42,552 bases of DNA, taken from NCBI GenBank assembly GCA_030549905.1, contig JAUQQK010000013.1:1-42552 (forward strand). The letters run 5' to 3'. The translations under genes and the position numbers were made by a program. Below, one piece after another: positions 35,223-42,552 of this stretch. Within the stretch, counting starts at the first letter, position 1. The number at the start of each line of letters is the position of its first letter. The notes beneath the pieces are model-generated. The model had not been told where the DNA came from. It saw only the letters and a list, made by a program, of their open reading frames with translations, and made no database searches. This stretch comes from Aquificota bacterium (lineage in GTDB: Bacteria > Aquificota > Aquificia > Aquificales > Aquificaceae).

Positions 35223-35792
35223 CTAACCCACCACTATGAGCCCATCTTTACCTTCAAGCAAAAGAGCCCTTCCCTCCATGTATGCCATTCCAGAAAGAAG
35301 GCATGCAATGGCATCCAGCTCATCCTGAAGGTATTCTCTGTCCTCAAGCCTTAGCCCCAGGCTTCTGTATAGCTCAAGAAGTACCTTCTTATCCTTTCTC
35401 CTAACGCCACGCCTATCGTAGAAGGCACCGGGAAAGGTTTCAAGGACATGCTTACCCTTCTGCCTCAGCATCCTCGCAAGCCTCATGCCCCTCTCTGTTA
35501 GCTTCCTCATGGGTCCAAGGCTTATGGGAAAGAACTTATAGCCAAGTTTTCTGAGCATGAGGTCGCACTCTCTGAAATGGGGTCCCATCTCTTCTATGCT
35601 CTTTCTGCCTTCTGGCAGGGAAAGGGGAGCATCCATCATGATAAGGCTAAAACCCTCCGCAAGCTCTAATATTTCCGTATCTTTGTATAGAACTCCCACT
35701 TTCAGCTTTTCTCCGTGAAAATACGCATACCCTGTAGGTCTTTTTTCGCTTCCTGCCAGGTCAAGCCCTAATATCTTCTCCAAGCCTTTCAA
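35223..35792 (-). CDS. DUF429 family protein (predicted RNase H-like nuclease)
   Basis: About 189 aa. N-terminal GLDLAGSEKRPTGYAYF, central IMMDAPLSLPEG and C-terminal DELDAIACLLSGM place acidic residues as in the RNase H-like fold of DUF429 proteins. No activity has been proven for the family that I can name. The first possible start is a TTG at 35792, 32 nt inside the end of hldD, and another TTG at 35783 is also possible; neither has a convincing ribosome site, so translation is probably coupled to hldD. Confidence 0.75.
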   Translation of the reverse strand: MKGLEKILGLDLAGSEKRPTGYAYFHGEKLKVGVLYKDTEILELAEGFSLIMMDAPLSLPEGRKSIEEMGPHFRECDLMLRKLGYKFFPISLGPMRKLTERGMRLARMLRQKGKHVLETFPGAFYDRRGVRRKDKKVLLELYRSLGLRLEDREYLQDELDAIACLLSGMAYMEGRALLLEGKDGLIVVG

Positions 35793-36693
35793 GGTATTCT
35801 CTTATGCCTTCCTCAAGGCTATACTGAGGCTCATAGCCCAGAAGTTCTTTTGCCCTGCTTATATCCGCCTGCGTAAAACTCTGATAAAAGTCATAGGGAC
35901 AGTCAAAGTATTCGGGCTCGTAGCTGGTGCCTAAGTATCTGTTCAGAATATCAACTATCTCGTTGAAGCTCCTTGCCTGACCTGTGGCTATGTTGAATAC
36001 GCCAGAAAGGTCCTTTTCAAGAGCGAGCAGGTTTGCCCTTATTACATCCTCTATATAAACCCAGTCTCTTTTCTGCTCCCCCCACTTGAAGAGCCTTGGT
36101 CTCCTGCCCTCTTTTATTTGCCTGTATAGCTGATAGACCATGCTGGCAGTTTTTCCCTTGTAATGCTCACCCTGTCCATATACGTTGAAGTATCTGAAGC
36201 CTATAACCTTTATTTCCGAATGCTCTTTTATGAAATCTAAGGCTATGTGGTCCATCATAAGTTTGGAAAAACCATAAACATTTTCTGGCACAAGTCCTTC
36301 CTCCTCCCTCATGGGGGGTGGGCTGTTTCCATAAACTCCTGCAGAAGAGGCGTATATGAGCTTTGCCCTCCAGTAGAGGCAGGCGTCAAGAATATACCTC
36401 ATGCTGTCTGAGTTTACAAGGAGCATTCTCTTCTGGTCCTGAACTGTTGTGTCTGTGATGGCACCTTGATGAAAGACCGCATCAAAGTGAAACTTCTCCT
36501 TCAGCCACTCCCATAGGCTTGGGTCTGAGAGGTCTCCCGTTATCACCTGACCCTTAAAGCCTATCAGGTTTTTAAAGTGTCCTGAAGAAAAGTCGTCAAG
36601 CACATAAACCTTAGCCTCTGGATAAAACCTTTCTAAAGCCTTTGCTAAATTAGAACCTATAAAGCCCGCACCGCCCGTTATTAAAAATCTCAT
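35761..36693 (-). CDS. hldD: ADP-L-glycero-D-manno-heptose 6-epimerase
   Basis: 310 aa. Extended SDR epimerase with ITGGAGFIGSN at the N-terminus, HQGAITDTT (typical of HldD), SSAGVYG, the YGFSK catalytic pair and FRYFNVYGQGEHYKGKTASMVYQL. It makes the ADP-L-glycero-D-manno-heptose precursor of lipopolysaccharide inner core, which supports a diderm envelope together with mlaF and the O-antigen ligase-like gene. The ATG overlaps the yidC stop by 4 nt. Confidence 0.9.
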   Translation of the reverse strand: MRFLITGGAGFIGSNLAKALERFYPEAKVYVLDDFSSGHFKNLIGFKGQVITGDLSDPSLWEWLKEKFHFDAVFHQGAITDTTVQDQKRMLLVNSDSMRYILDACLYWRAKLIYASSAGVYGNSPPPMREEEGLVPENVYGFSKLMMDHIALDFIKEHSEIKVIGFRYFNVYGQGEHYKGKTASMVYQLYRQIKEGRRPRLFKWGEQKRDWVYIEDVIRANLLALEKDLSGVFNIATGQARSFNEIVDILNRYLGTSYEPEYFDCPYDFYQSFTQADISRAKELLGYEPQYSLEEGIREYLERLGEDIRA

Positions 36694-38195
36694 TTCTTCT
36701 TGTCCTTCTTTTTCTGTGGTTGAGGTTTTTTGCCTGTGCCGGTGAGCCTCTTTATCACATAGGTCTGTCCGAGGTTGAATATGTTGTTCAAAGTCCAGTA
36801 TAGCACAAGACCCGCCGGGAAGTTGGCAAAGAGGAAGGTAAATACCACAGAGGTTATTATCATCATATAGTTCTGCGTCCTTTCAGGACTTGGGCTTATA
36901 AACTGCTGGGCTATCATGGTGGCACCCATGAGAAGGGGAAGTATGTAATAGGGGTCCTTTTCTGCCAGGCTATGAACCCATAAAAAGCCTGCCAGCTGCA
37001 GGTCTGCAGTGATGGTTAAAACCTTATAGAGGGCAAAGAAGACAGGAATTTGCAAAAGTATGGGAAGACAGCCAGACATAGGGTTAAAGCCAGCCTCCGC
37101 ATAGAGCTTCATCATCTCTTCTTGAAATTTGACAGGGTCATCCTTGTATTTTTCTTTTAGCTCCTGCATCTTAGGAGCAAGCTCAGACATCTTGGACATG
37201 GCTACCGTGCTTTTGTAGGTGAGAGGGAACATAAGGAGCCTCACCAAGAGCGTAAGCACGAAGATAGAAATTACCCATGAGTGAAGGTGTTCGTATATCC
37301 AGTGCATGAAAATAAATAGAGGTTTTACCAAGAGTTTCAGGCTCCCATAGTCTAACACATCAGAAAGACCTATATTCCTTAGCCTTGCGTACTCTTTTGC
37401 ACCTGCATAGAAAAGAAGGTTTTCACCCTTTACTGCCATAAGGCTGTCCTGACCTTCTCCGACCCTGTATATGGCAACCGCCTGAAGGCTTCCTGCAAAG
37501 CCCTTAAAGAAGTACCTGCTTTCCTCTCCTGCAAACTTTATATCGCCTGTGATAAGCTCCTTGCCCTTCAGGTCCTTCACCTCAAGCCTCTGAACCTCAT
37601 CACCTATCTTTAAAACAGGTCCCGCATGCGTGTAGAATTCATCTTCCTTTACCCTCATGCCCGCAAGCACAAAGGGTTTTGGAATACCTTCCACCCTAAG
37701 CTCCAGCTTAAAGTAGTCTCCCTTATACTCAAGGGTCTTCACCACCTGAAGCTTTTCCCCTTTAAGAGTAGCCCTTATCCTGTTTCCTTCCTGAAGGATT
37801 TCATACCTTGAGAAGTTGAGAAGCTGGTCTGTGCTTGGGTCTCCGGTAAAAAGCTCAAGGGGGTATATACCATACTTCTTCTCTTCTTCTGTTATCAACT
37901 CCCTTTTGTATTTTTTGTCGTATATGCTTACAAGCCTTGCACCTTCTTCAGAAACAGATATCCTGAATTTTTCAAAGTCGTAGGTCTTTATATGCTGAGG
38001 CTTTTGAGCCTCCCTGCCTGAGCCTAAAAGGAGGTTTGGCACTTCCTTGGGAAGCTCCTGTGTTTGCTGTTGAGCCTGCTTCGGTGTTTCTTTTGGAGCA
38101 AACAGGATAAGGTATGCCTGATAGCCGAAAAAGAAAAGGGTAGTAGCTAAAAATATTATCAAAAGTCCCTTTATATCTAAGTCCTTTCTTTCCAT
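36690..38195 (-). CDS. yidC: membrane protein insertase YidC
   Basis: 501 aa, the long Gram-negative form. An N-terminal membrane anchor (about 10-30) is followed by a large periplasmic domain (about 45-300) and the Oxa1 core with five helices: HSWVISIFVLTLLVRLLMFPLTYKSTVAMSKM holds the conserved groove Arg, then the cytoplasmic coiled coil PKMQELKEKYKDDP, and PVFFALYKVL. The tail is Lys-rich (PQPQKKKDKKK). It inserts membrane proteins, including ATP synthase c-subunit, whose gene atpE lies just upstream. ATG overlaps the yidD stop (TAATG). Confidence 0.97.
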   Translation of the reverse strand: MERKDLDIKGLLIIFLATTLFFFGYQAYLILFAPKETPKQAQQQTQELPKEVPNLLLGSGREAQKPQHIKTYDFEKFRISVSEEGARLVSIYDKKYKRELITEEEKKYGIYPLELFTGDPSTDQLLNFSRYEILQEGNRIRATLKGEKLQVVKTLEYKGDYFKLELRVEGIPKPFVLAGMRVKEDEFYTHAGPVLKIGDEVQRLEVKDLKGKELITGDIKFAGEESRYFFKGFAGSLQAVAIYRVGEGQDSLMAVKGENLLFYAGAKEYARLRNIGLSDVLDYGSLKLLVKPLFIFMHWIYEHLHSWVISIFVLTLLVRLLMFPLTYKSTVAMSKMSELAPKMQELKEKYKDDPVKFQEEMMKLYAEAGFNPMSGCLPILLQIPVFFALYKVLTITADLQLAGFLWVHSLAEKDPYYILPLLMGATMIAQQFISPSPERTQNYMMIITSVVFTFLFANFPAGLVLYWTLNNIFNLGQTYVIKRLTGTGKKPQPQKKKDKKK

Positions 38196-38401
38196 TATGG
38201 GTAATCCACGCCGCCTTTAGAGAGTGGGTTGCATCTAAGGATTCTCCAGAAGGCCTTTATCAAACCCTTCAAAGGTCCATGCTTCTGAACGGCCAGCACC
38301 GCATATTCAGAGCAGGTGGGATAATACCTGCAGGAAGGAGGATACAGGGGCGAGATAAAGACCTGCCAGCCTCTCAGAAGCTTTACCACAAACCACCTCA
38401 A
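38195..38401 (-). CDS. yidD: membrane protein insertion efficiency factor YidD
   Basis: 68 aa, normal length. An amphipathic N-terminus, then the family signature [54 protein letters not shown]. It aids YidC-dependent insertion. The start is a TTG that overlaps the TGA stop of rpmH (TTGA); a GTG at 38389 is an alternative. In most bacteria rnpA stands between rpmH and yidD; here there is no room for it. Confidence 0.95.
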   Translation of the reverse strand: MRWFVVKLLRGWQVFISPLYPPSCRYYPTCSEYAVLAVQKHGPLKGLIKAFWRILRCNPLSKGGVDYP

Positions 38402-38541
38402 GGTGCAAGCCTCTTCCTGCCCTTCTGCCTTCTTCTCTTTATTATCTTCCTTCCGCTTTTTGTTGCCATTCGTGCAAGAAAACCGCTTTTGCGTTTCCTT
38501 TTAAGGTTTGAAAGCCTTGTTATGTTCCTCTGCGTTGCCAT
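38398..38541 (-). CDS. rpmH: 50S ribosomal protein L34
   Basis: 47 aa, found by reading the minus strand between atpE and yidD. The sequence runs [18 protein letters not shown], then [20 protein letters not shown] and ends QKGRKRLAP, which has the L34 signature (SN.KRKR..GF.ARM.T..GRK.....R.KGR.RL). A GGAGG site lies 8 nt before the ATG. The stop overlaps the yidD start. A terminator hairpin for atpE lies between atpE and this gene, so rpmH may need its own promoter, which I could not identify. Confidence 0.96.
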   Translation of the reverse strand: MATQRNITRLSNLKRKRKSGFLARMATKSGRKIIKRRRQKGRKRLAP

Positions 38542-38554
38542 CCTTTACCTCCAG

Positions 38555-38577
38555 AAATAAAAGGGGCAAAAGCCCCC
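38555..38577 (-). terminator. Rho-independent terminator after atpE
   Basis: On the minus strand GGGGGC-TTTT-GCCCC followed by TTTTATTT, starting 4 nt after the atpE stop codon and ending 14 nt before the rpmH ATG. Confidence 0.8.
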
Positions 38578-38581
38578 ACTA

Positions 38582-38911
<330 letters not shown>

Positions 38912-39568
38912 TCAATGTTCTTCATGAGCTACCGCACCGGCAAGATAGACGGTGGAAAGTATCATAAATATGTATGTTTGTATAAAAACTGCCAGAAACT
39001 TTATGGCTATTATGAAAATGAGAAATACAGGAGATACAGGCATAACCATCTTATACTCCACCACAAGACCCACAAGCGTGGCAAGGAGCATGGCTCCCCC
39101 CTTCATGTTGGCAAAAAGCCTCAAGGTGAGGGTGATGGGTCTTGCCAGGTGAGAGATTATCTCTATTATGAAAAAGACAGGCGCTAAGTATGGGCTTGGT
39201 CCCATAAAGTGCTTCAGATACCCTATGCCATGGAGCCTAAAGCCTTCTATGTTGTAAAAGAGAAAAACGATAAGGGCAAGGGCTAAGTTGGTATTTACGT
39301 TGGCGGTTGGCGCTTCCAAGCCCGGCACCATACCCAGAAGGTTTGAGAAAAACACAAAAAGCCCTATGCTGGCGATTAAAGGCACATACCGAAGACCTTC
39401 ATGACCCATGTTTTCCAACACCATAGAACGCACAAACCTCACATAGCCTTCCCAGAGAGCCTGAAACCTAGTAGGTTTTACGGAAGGCTTGCCGGCAAGA
39501 GTAATTAGTCCGAGGGCTATAAGCATTGCCACCACACCAAGATACACATGCATAAGGCTTACTTCCAT
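38912..39568 (-). CDS. atpB: ATP synthase F0 subunit a
   Basis: 218 aa from the ATG at 39568. Five or six membrane helices, with the essential Arg in ITLTLRLFANMKGG (a variant of RLFGNM) and conserved residues near IFMILSTVYLAGA. It forms the proton half-channels against the c-ring. The frame is open up to 39616, but the TATAAT box at 39579-39584 lies inside that extension and the added residues are not typical, so I use the later ATG, which would have a leader of about 4 nt and no ribosome site. Confidence 0.93.
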   Translation of the reverse strand: MEVSLMHVYLGVVAMLIALGLITLAGKPSVKPTRFQALWEGYVRFVRSMVLENMGHEGLRYVPLIASIGLFVFFSNLLGMVPGLEAPTANVNTNLALALIVFLFYNIEGFRLHGIGYLKHFMGPSPYLAPVFFIIEIISHLARPITLTLRLFANMKGGAMLLATLVGLVVEYKMVMPVSPVFLIFIIAIKFLAVFIQTYIFMILSTVYLAGAVAHEEH

Positions 39569-39578
39569 GGTGAAAACT

Positions 39579-39604
39579 ATTATAGCATAACAGCACATTA
39601 AAAT
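39579..39604. promoter_or_regulatory. divergent -10 boxes for atpB and the P-type ATPase
   Basis: Minus strand TATAAT at 39579-39584 (expected start 39572, atpB ATG at 39568). Plus strand TAAAAT at 39599-39604 (expected start 39611, the A of the second ATG of the P-type ATPase). Confidence 0.5.
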
Positions 39605-39610
39605 ATGCTT

Positions 39611-42094
39611 ATGCACTACAAAAGCCCGGAGGAAGCCCTCAAGGAGCTAAAAAGCTCTTACGAGGGCATAGGTGAGGAAGAAGCTACGGTAAGGCTAAAA
39701 CTCTACGGTGAAAATACTGTAGAGGAGGAAAAGGAAAGCACCATAAAGGTGTTTGTAAGACAATTTACAAACCCATTTGTGCTTATACTGATGGTGGCAG
39801 GTTTTTTAGCTCTGCTCTTAGGAGACCCACAGGATGCACTTGTTGTATATGGACTTATACTGATAAATGGTCTTATAGGCTTTTATCAAGAGATGAAAGC
39901 TATAACTTCTATAGAAGCTTTAAAGTCTCTGACAGCTTTAAAAAGCAGAGTAATAAGGGAAAGAAAGGAAAAGGAAATAGATAGTAGATTTCTTACGGTG
40001 GGAGACATAGTGCTTCTGAGAGAGGGAGATGTGGTGCCGGCGGACATAAGGCTTCTGGAAGCGTGGGGTCTTCTGGTGGACGAGTCGCTTCTTACTGGTG
40101 AGTCTCTGCCTGTGGAGAAAGATGCGGGCAGGGTGCTTTTTGAAGATGCACCTATATATGAACGTGTAAATTGTCTGTTTAAAGGGACGGTGGTGGTAAG
40201 GGGTAAGGCTATGGGTGTGGTTTATGCGGTAGGTAGAAACACGGAGCTTGGGAAGATAGCAAGAAGGATTCAGGAAAAGACGCCAGAAAGCCCTCTTACT
40301 AAGGCTTTAAGCTCCTTTGGTAAAAGGTGGGTGGGAGTGCTTGTGCTTGTTTTGTCAATCCTTTTGCTTGTGGGTGTCTGGCAGGGGAGGGACCTCAAAA
40401 GCCTTGCCTTTTTCGTGGTGGCACAGCTGGTCTCTGCAGTTCCAGAAGGGCTTCCCATAGTGGCAACTATAGCCCTTGTGGTGGGAGCTATAAGGCTATC
40501 AAGGGAAAAAGTGCTTGTTAAATACCTGCCTGCGGTTGAGACCTTGGGAAGTGCTACCTACATATGCACCGATAAGACAGGAACCATAACGGAAGGCAAA
40601 CTCACAGTAAAAGATTACGTAGCCTACGATAAAAAAAGACTCTTTTTAGCTTCCGCTCTATGCAACGATGCGGACGTTGAGAAGGGAGACCCGCTTGAGG
40701 TAGCTCTTTTAAGGTGGCTCGAGACACAGAAAGTAAATTGGTCTGCCTTGAGAAAAGCCTATGAAAGGGTCTGGGAACATCCTTTTGATACTAAAAGAAG
40801 GCTGATGGCGGTAGTGGTGTCCGATGGAAGTCATTTAGAGTTATATGTAAAGGGAGCCTTTGAGAGCATAGTGGGCTTGTGTGGGGAACTTCCTGAAGGG
40901 GTTCATGAGACGCATGACTACATGGCTGAAGAAGGTCTTCGTGTTCTTGCCTTTGCATATGCAAGGGTTGAAGAAGTACCAACCGCTATAGAAAAAGTAA
41001 AGGTTCAGCTTATGGGTTTTGTGGGCTTTCTGGACCCACCTAAGGAAGGAGTAAAGGAGGCGGTAAAGCAGGCAAGGTCTGCGGGCATAAGGGTGATAAT
41101 GATAACAGGAGATAACCTGCTTACTGCAAAAGCGGTGGCTAAAATGGTAGGCATATACCAAAAGGGAGATATAGCTGTAGAAGGAAAAGATTTAGAAAGG
41201 TATTCAGACGAAGAACTCTACCAGCTTCTAAAAAGGGTTTCCGTGGTGGCAAGGGCTACACCCGAGGACAAATACAGGATAGTGAAGGTGCTTCAATCAA
41301 AAGGTGAGGTGGTGGCTGTCACGGGCGATGGTGCTAACGACGCACCCGCTTTGAGGGTGGCAGACCTTGGTATTGCCATGGGTTCAGGCTCTCAGTCAGC
41401 CAAAGAAGCCAGCAAGATGGTAATACTGGATAACAATTTAGCGGTTATAGTCAATGCCGTAAGAAGGGGAAGGCTTATAACCAAGAATATAGCCAAAGTG
41501 ATAAGATACCTGCTTTCCACCAACGCCTTTGAGATAATATACAACTCCCTTGCCATACTGAGCGGTCTTCCTCTACCCCTCTATGCTACCCAGATACTCT
41601 GGATAAATCTTGCGACGGACGGCGTTCAGGACAAAGCCTATCCCTTCACCAAGTATGAAGGAGACCCAATGAAGGAAAAGCCAAGGCATCCTGCTCAGGT
41701 CTTTACAGATAGAGACCAGTTTATTAAAGTGGCTTATAACGGTCTTCTGATGGGCATAGCACACTACTTTCTCTTTCTGCACCTTCTTAAGCTATACCCT
41801 TACGAGGTAGCCCTCACCATAAGCTTTACCTCTGCGGTCATAAGCCAGTGGTCTGTAGGCATTCAGGAGGTTGGGGAAAGACCTTTCTTCAAAAACCCCA
41901 TAGAATACATAAAACTAAACCCTTACCTATATCTTGGAATAAGCGTGGGATTGCTCCTGCACCTTATGGTCATTACCTTAGTCCCTCACTATCTGCATGC
42001 GGTAAGGCTTTCTGTGGAGCATATACCCTACCTTCTTTTTGTGCCTGCTTTGACTTTTTTTGCTGTAGAGCTGAGAAAGTGGCTTTTTAGATAA
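39611..42094 (+). CDS. P-type cation-transporting ATPase (P2, calcium-pump-like)
   Basis: 827 aa from the ATG at 39611 (an ATG at 39605 is also in frame). Domains in order: cation ATPase N domain (MHYKSPEEALKELKSS), actuator with LLTGESLPV, membrane helix 4 with VPEGLP, phosphorylation Asp in ICTDKTGTIT, nucleotide-binding region, MITGDN and VTGDGANDAPAL hinge, then six C-terminal helices. PEGLP in M4 and Asn/Glu in M5 (STNAFEIIYN) suit a calcium-type pump, but M6 reads NLATDGVQDKAYPF where known calcium pumps have NLVTDGLPA. The ion is therefore uncertain. Predicted leaderless from TAAAAT. Its 3' end overlaps the hemerythrin gene by 8 nt. Confidence 0.9.
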   Translation: MHYKSPEEALKELKSSYEGIGEEEATVRLKLYGENTVEEEKESTIKVFVRQFTNPFVLILMVAGFLALLLGDPQDALVVYGLILINGLIGFYQEMKAITSIEALKSLTALKSRVIRERKEKEIDSRFLTVGDIVLLREGDVVPADIRLLEAWGLLVDESLLTGESLPVEKDAGRVLFEDAPIYERVNCLFKGTVVVRGKAMGVVYAVGRNTELGKIARRIQEKTPESPLTKALSSFGKRWVGVLVLVLSILLLVGVWQGRDLKSLAFFVVAQLVSAVPEGLPIVATIALVVGAIRLSREKVLVKYLPAVETLGSATYICTDKTGTITEGKLTVKDYVAYDKKRLFLASALCNDADVEKGDPLEVALLRWLETQKVNWSALRKAYERVWEHPFDTKRRLMAVVVSDGSHLELYVKGAFESIVGLCGELPEGVHETHDYMAEEGLRVLAFAYARVEEVPTAIEKVKVQLMGFVGFLDPPKEGVKEAVKQARSAGIRVIMITGDNLLTAKAVAKMVGIYQKGDIAVEGKDLERYSDEELYQLLKRVSVVARATPEDKYRIVKVLQSKGEVVAVTGDGANDAPALRVADLGIAMGSGSQSAKEASKMVILDNNLAVIVNAVRRGRLITKNIAKVIRYLLSTNAFEIIYNSLAILSGLPLPLYATQILWINLATDGVQDKAYPFTKYEGDPMKEKPRHPAQVFTDRDQFIKVAYNGLLMGIAHYFLFLHLLKLYPYEVALTISFTSAVISQWSVGIQEVGERPFFKNPIEYIKLNPYLYLGISVGLLLHLMVITLVPHYLHAVRLSVEHIPYLLFVPALTFFAVELRKWLFR

Positions 42095-42497
42095 GACCTT
42101 TCTCTCTTGCATACTCACCGTACCTTTTATCCACCTTTCCTATATGTCCTGCAAGCCAGCCCCATGCAAGAGCTAAAGCTTCTTTAAAAGCATTAGGGTT
42201 TCCCGTTTCTATGTGCTTTGCGAGGTCAGTTATAACCCTTCTAAAGTTTTCATGAGCCTTCCTGTGCCTTTCACGCTCTGGATAGCCGATAGACTCCATG
42301 AATTTTTCTTCCCTCGTAAGATGATAATCCACATACCAGAGGATTTTTTTCTGAAAGAATTCTTCTGCTTCCTGTTTTTTACCTTCGTATAGGAGCTGGT
42401 AGGTGTGATTTAGCATACTTACAAGCTCAGCATGGTCTTTATCCATTTCTTCCACGCCCGTTAAAAGGTCTTCTGTCAGTTGGATAAGTTCCTTCAT
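42087..42497 (-). CDS. bacteriohemerythrin
   Basis: 136 aa from the ATG at 42497, which has GGGAGG upstream at 8 nt; a GTG at 42506 overlaps that site and is less likely. A single hemerythrin domain binds a di-iron centre and O2. The ligands are visible: His in MDKDHAEL, His and Glu in YHLTREEKFM, two His in HRKAHENF, and His plus Asp in GHIGKVDKRYG. In microaerophiles such proteins store or sense oxygen. TATAAT at 42526-42531 gives a leader of about 22 nt. Confidence 0.93.
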   Translation of the reverse strand: MKELIQLTEDLLTGVEEMDKDHAELVSMLNHTYQLLYEGKKQEAEEFFQKKILWYVDYHLTREEKFMESIGYPERERHRKAHENFRRVITDLAKHIETGNPNAFKEALALAWGWLAGHIGKVDKRYGEYAREKGLI

Positions 42498-42525
42498 GCC
42501 TTCCACCTCCCGTGTGTGAGCATAT

Positions 42526-42531
42526 ATTATA
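42526..42531 (-). promoter_or_regulatory. -10 box for hemerythrin gene
   Basis: TATAAT on the minus strand; expected start near 42519, leaving a short leader with a GGGAGG ribosome site. Confidence 0.5.
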
Positions 42532-42552
42532 TTTTTATATTTCTCAACATAC

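Noticed and set aside
39569-39616. N-terminal extension of atpB
   Set aside because: The extension contains the TATAAT box and encodes residues not typical of subunit a.

Overview
The window is a gene-dense stretch (49 genes called, almost no spacer DNA) of what looks like a thermophilic, chemolithoautotrophic, Gram-negative bacterium of the family Aquificaceae (Hydrogenobacter / Thermocrinis / Aquifex group). The basis is: Aquificales-like protein sequences throughout; a biotin-carboxylase large subunit of the type used by these autotrophs; a selenocysteine-containing SelD; MqnA of the futalosine quinone pathway; a cyclopropane fatty acid synthase; outer-membrane functions (MlaF, HldD, O-antigen ligase-like protein); a c-subunit of ATP synthase with a signal peptide; and an rpmH-yidD-yidC block without rnpA, as expected where the protein-only RNase P (HARP) has replaced the usual enzyme. 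The family assignment is inference from sequence memory, not from a search.

Layout. 1-482: distal end of a CRISPR array (seven repeats plus one decayed terminal repeat, no cas genes in the window). 575-5686: DUF523/DUF1722 protein, nitrilase-family hydrolase, pyrG, metallophosphoesterase, response regulator. 5683-12759: leftward run of carboxylase large subunit, thiL, NIL-domain protein, degenerate EAL-HDOD protein, glyA, guaA. 12828-17056: frameshifted cfa, leftward mlaF / flavin split-barrel protein / CDP-alcohol transferase / tRNA-Ser(CGA), then an O-antigen ligase-like gene. 17010-27311: long leftward block pyrD, NDUFA9-like reductase, tatC, tatB, frr, pyrH, tsf, rpsB, hslO, ychF, pilC, pilT. 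27338-32407: purC, a PA2778/PA2779-like pair, purN, hpf, a glycine-zipper lipoprotein, mqnA, trpD. 32602-35792: selD (with in-frame UGA), leuA, DUF429 protein. 35761-39568: hldD, yidC, yidD, rpmH, atpE, atpB (leftward). 39611-42497: P-type cation ATPase and a bacteriohemerythrin.

The most striking pattern is in the gene starts. Many genes have no Shine-Dalgarno sequence and instead carry a -10 hexamer (TATAAT, TAAAAT or similar) whose expected transcription start falls 0-4 nt before the start codon, so they are predicted to be leaderless: nitrilase, pyrG, carboxylase, NIL protein, glyA, guaA (GTG), O-antigen ligase (GTG), tatB, ychF, purC, purN, trpD, selD, atpB, the P-type ATPase, and the DUF523 gene if its GTG start is used. 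Genes inside operons carry normal GGAGG-type sites. At several divergent pairs the two -10 boxes physically overlap, and at several tandem junctions the -10 box contains the stop codon of the gene upstream. Six of seven convergent gene pairs overlap at their 3' ends.

Other points: selD is split by a UGA that should be read as selenocysteine; rpmH (47 aa) was found by reading the DNA between atpE and yidD; cfa carries a one-base deletion in an A-run; several starts were moved (DUF523 protein, rpsB, pilT with TTG, purC, leuA, atpE, atpB, P-type ATPase, hemerythrin).
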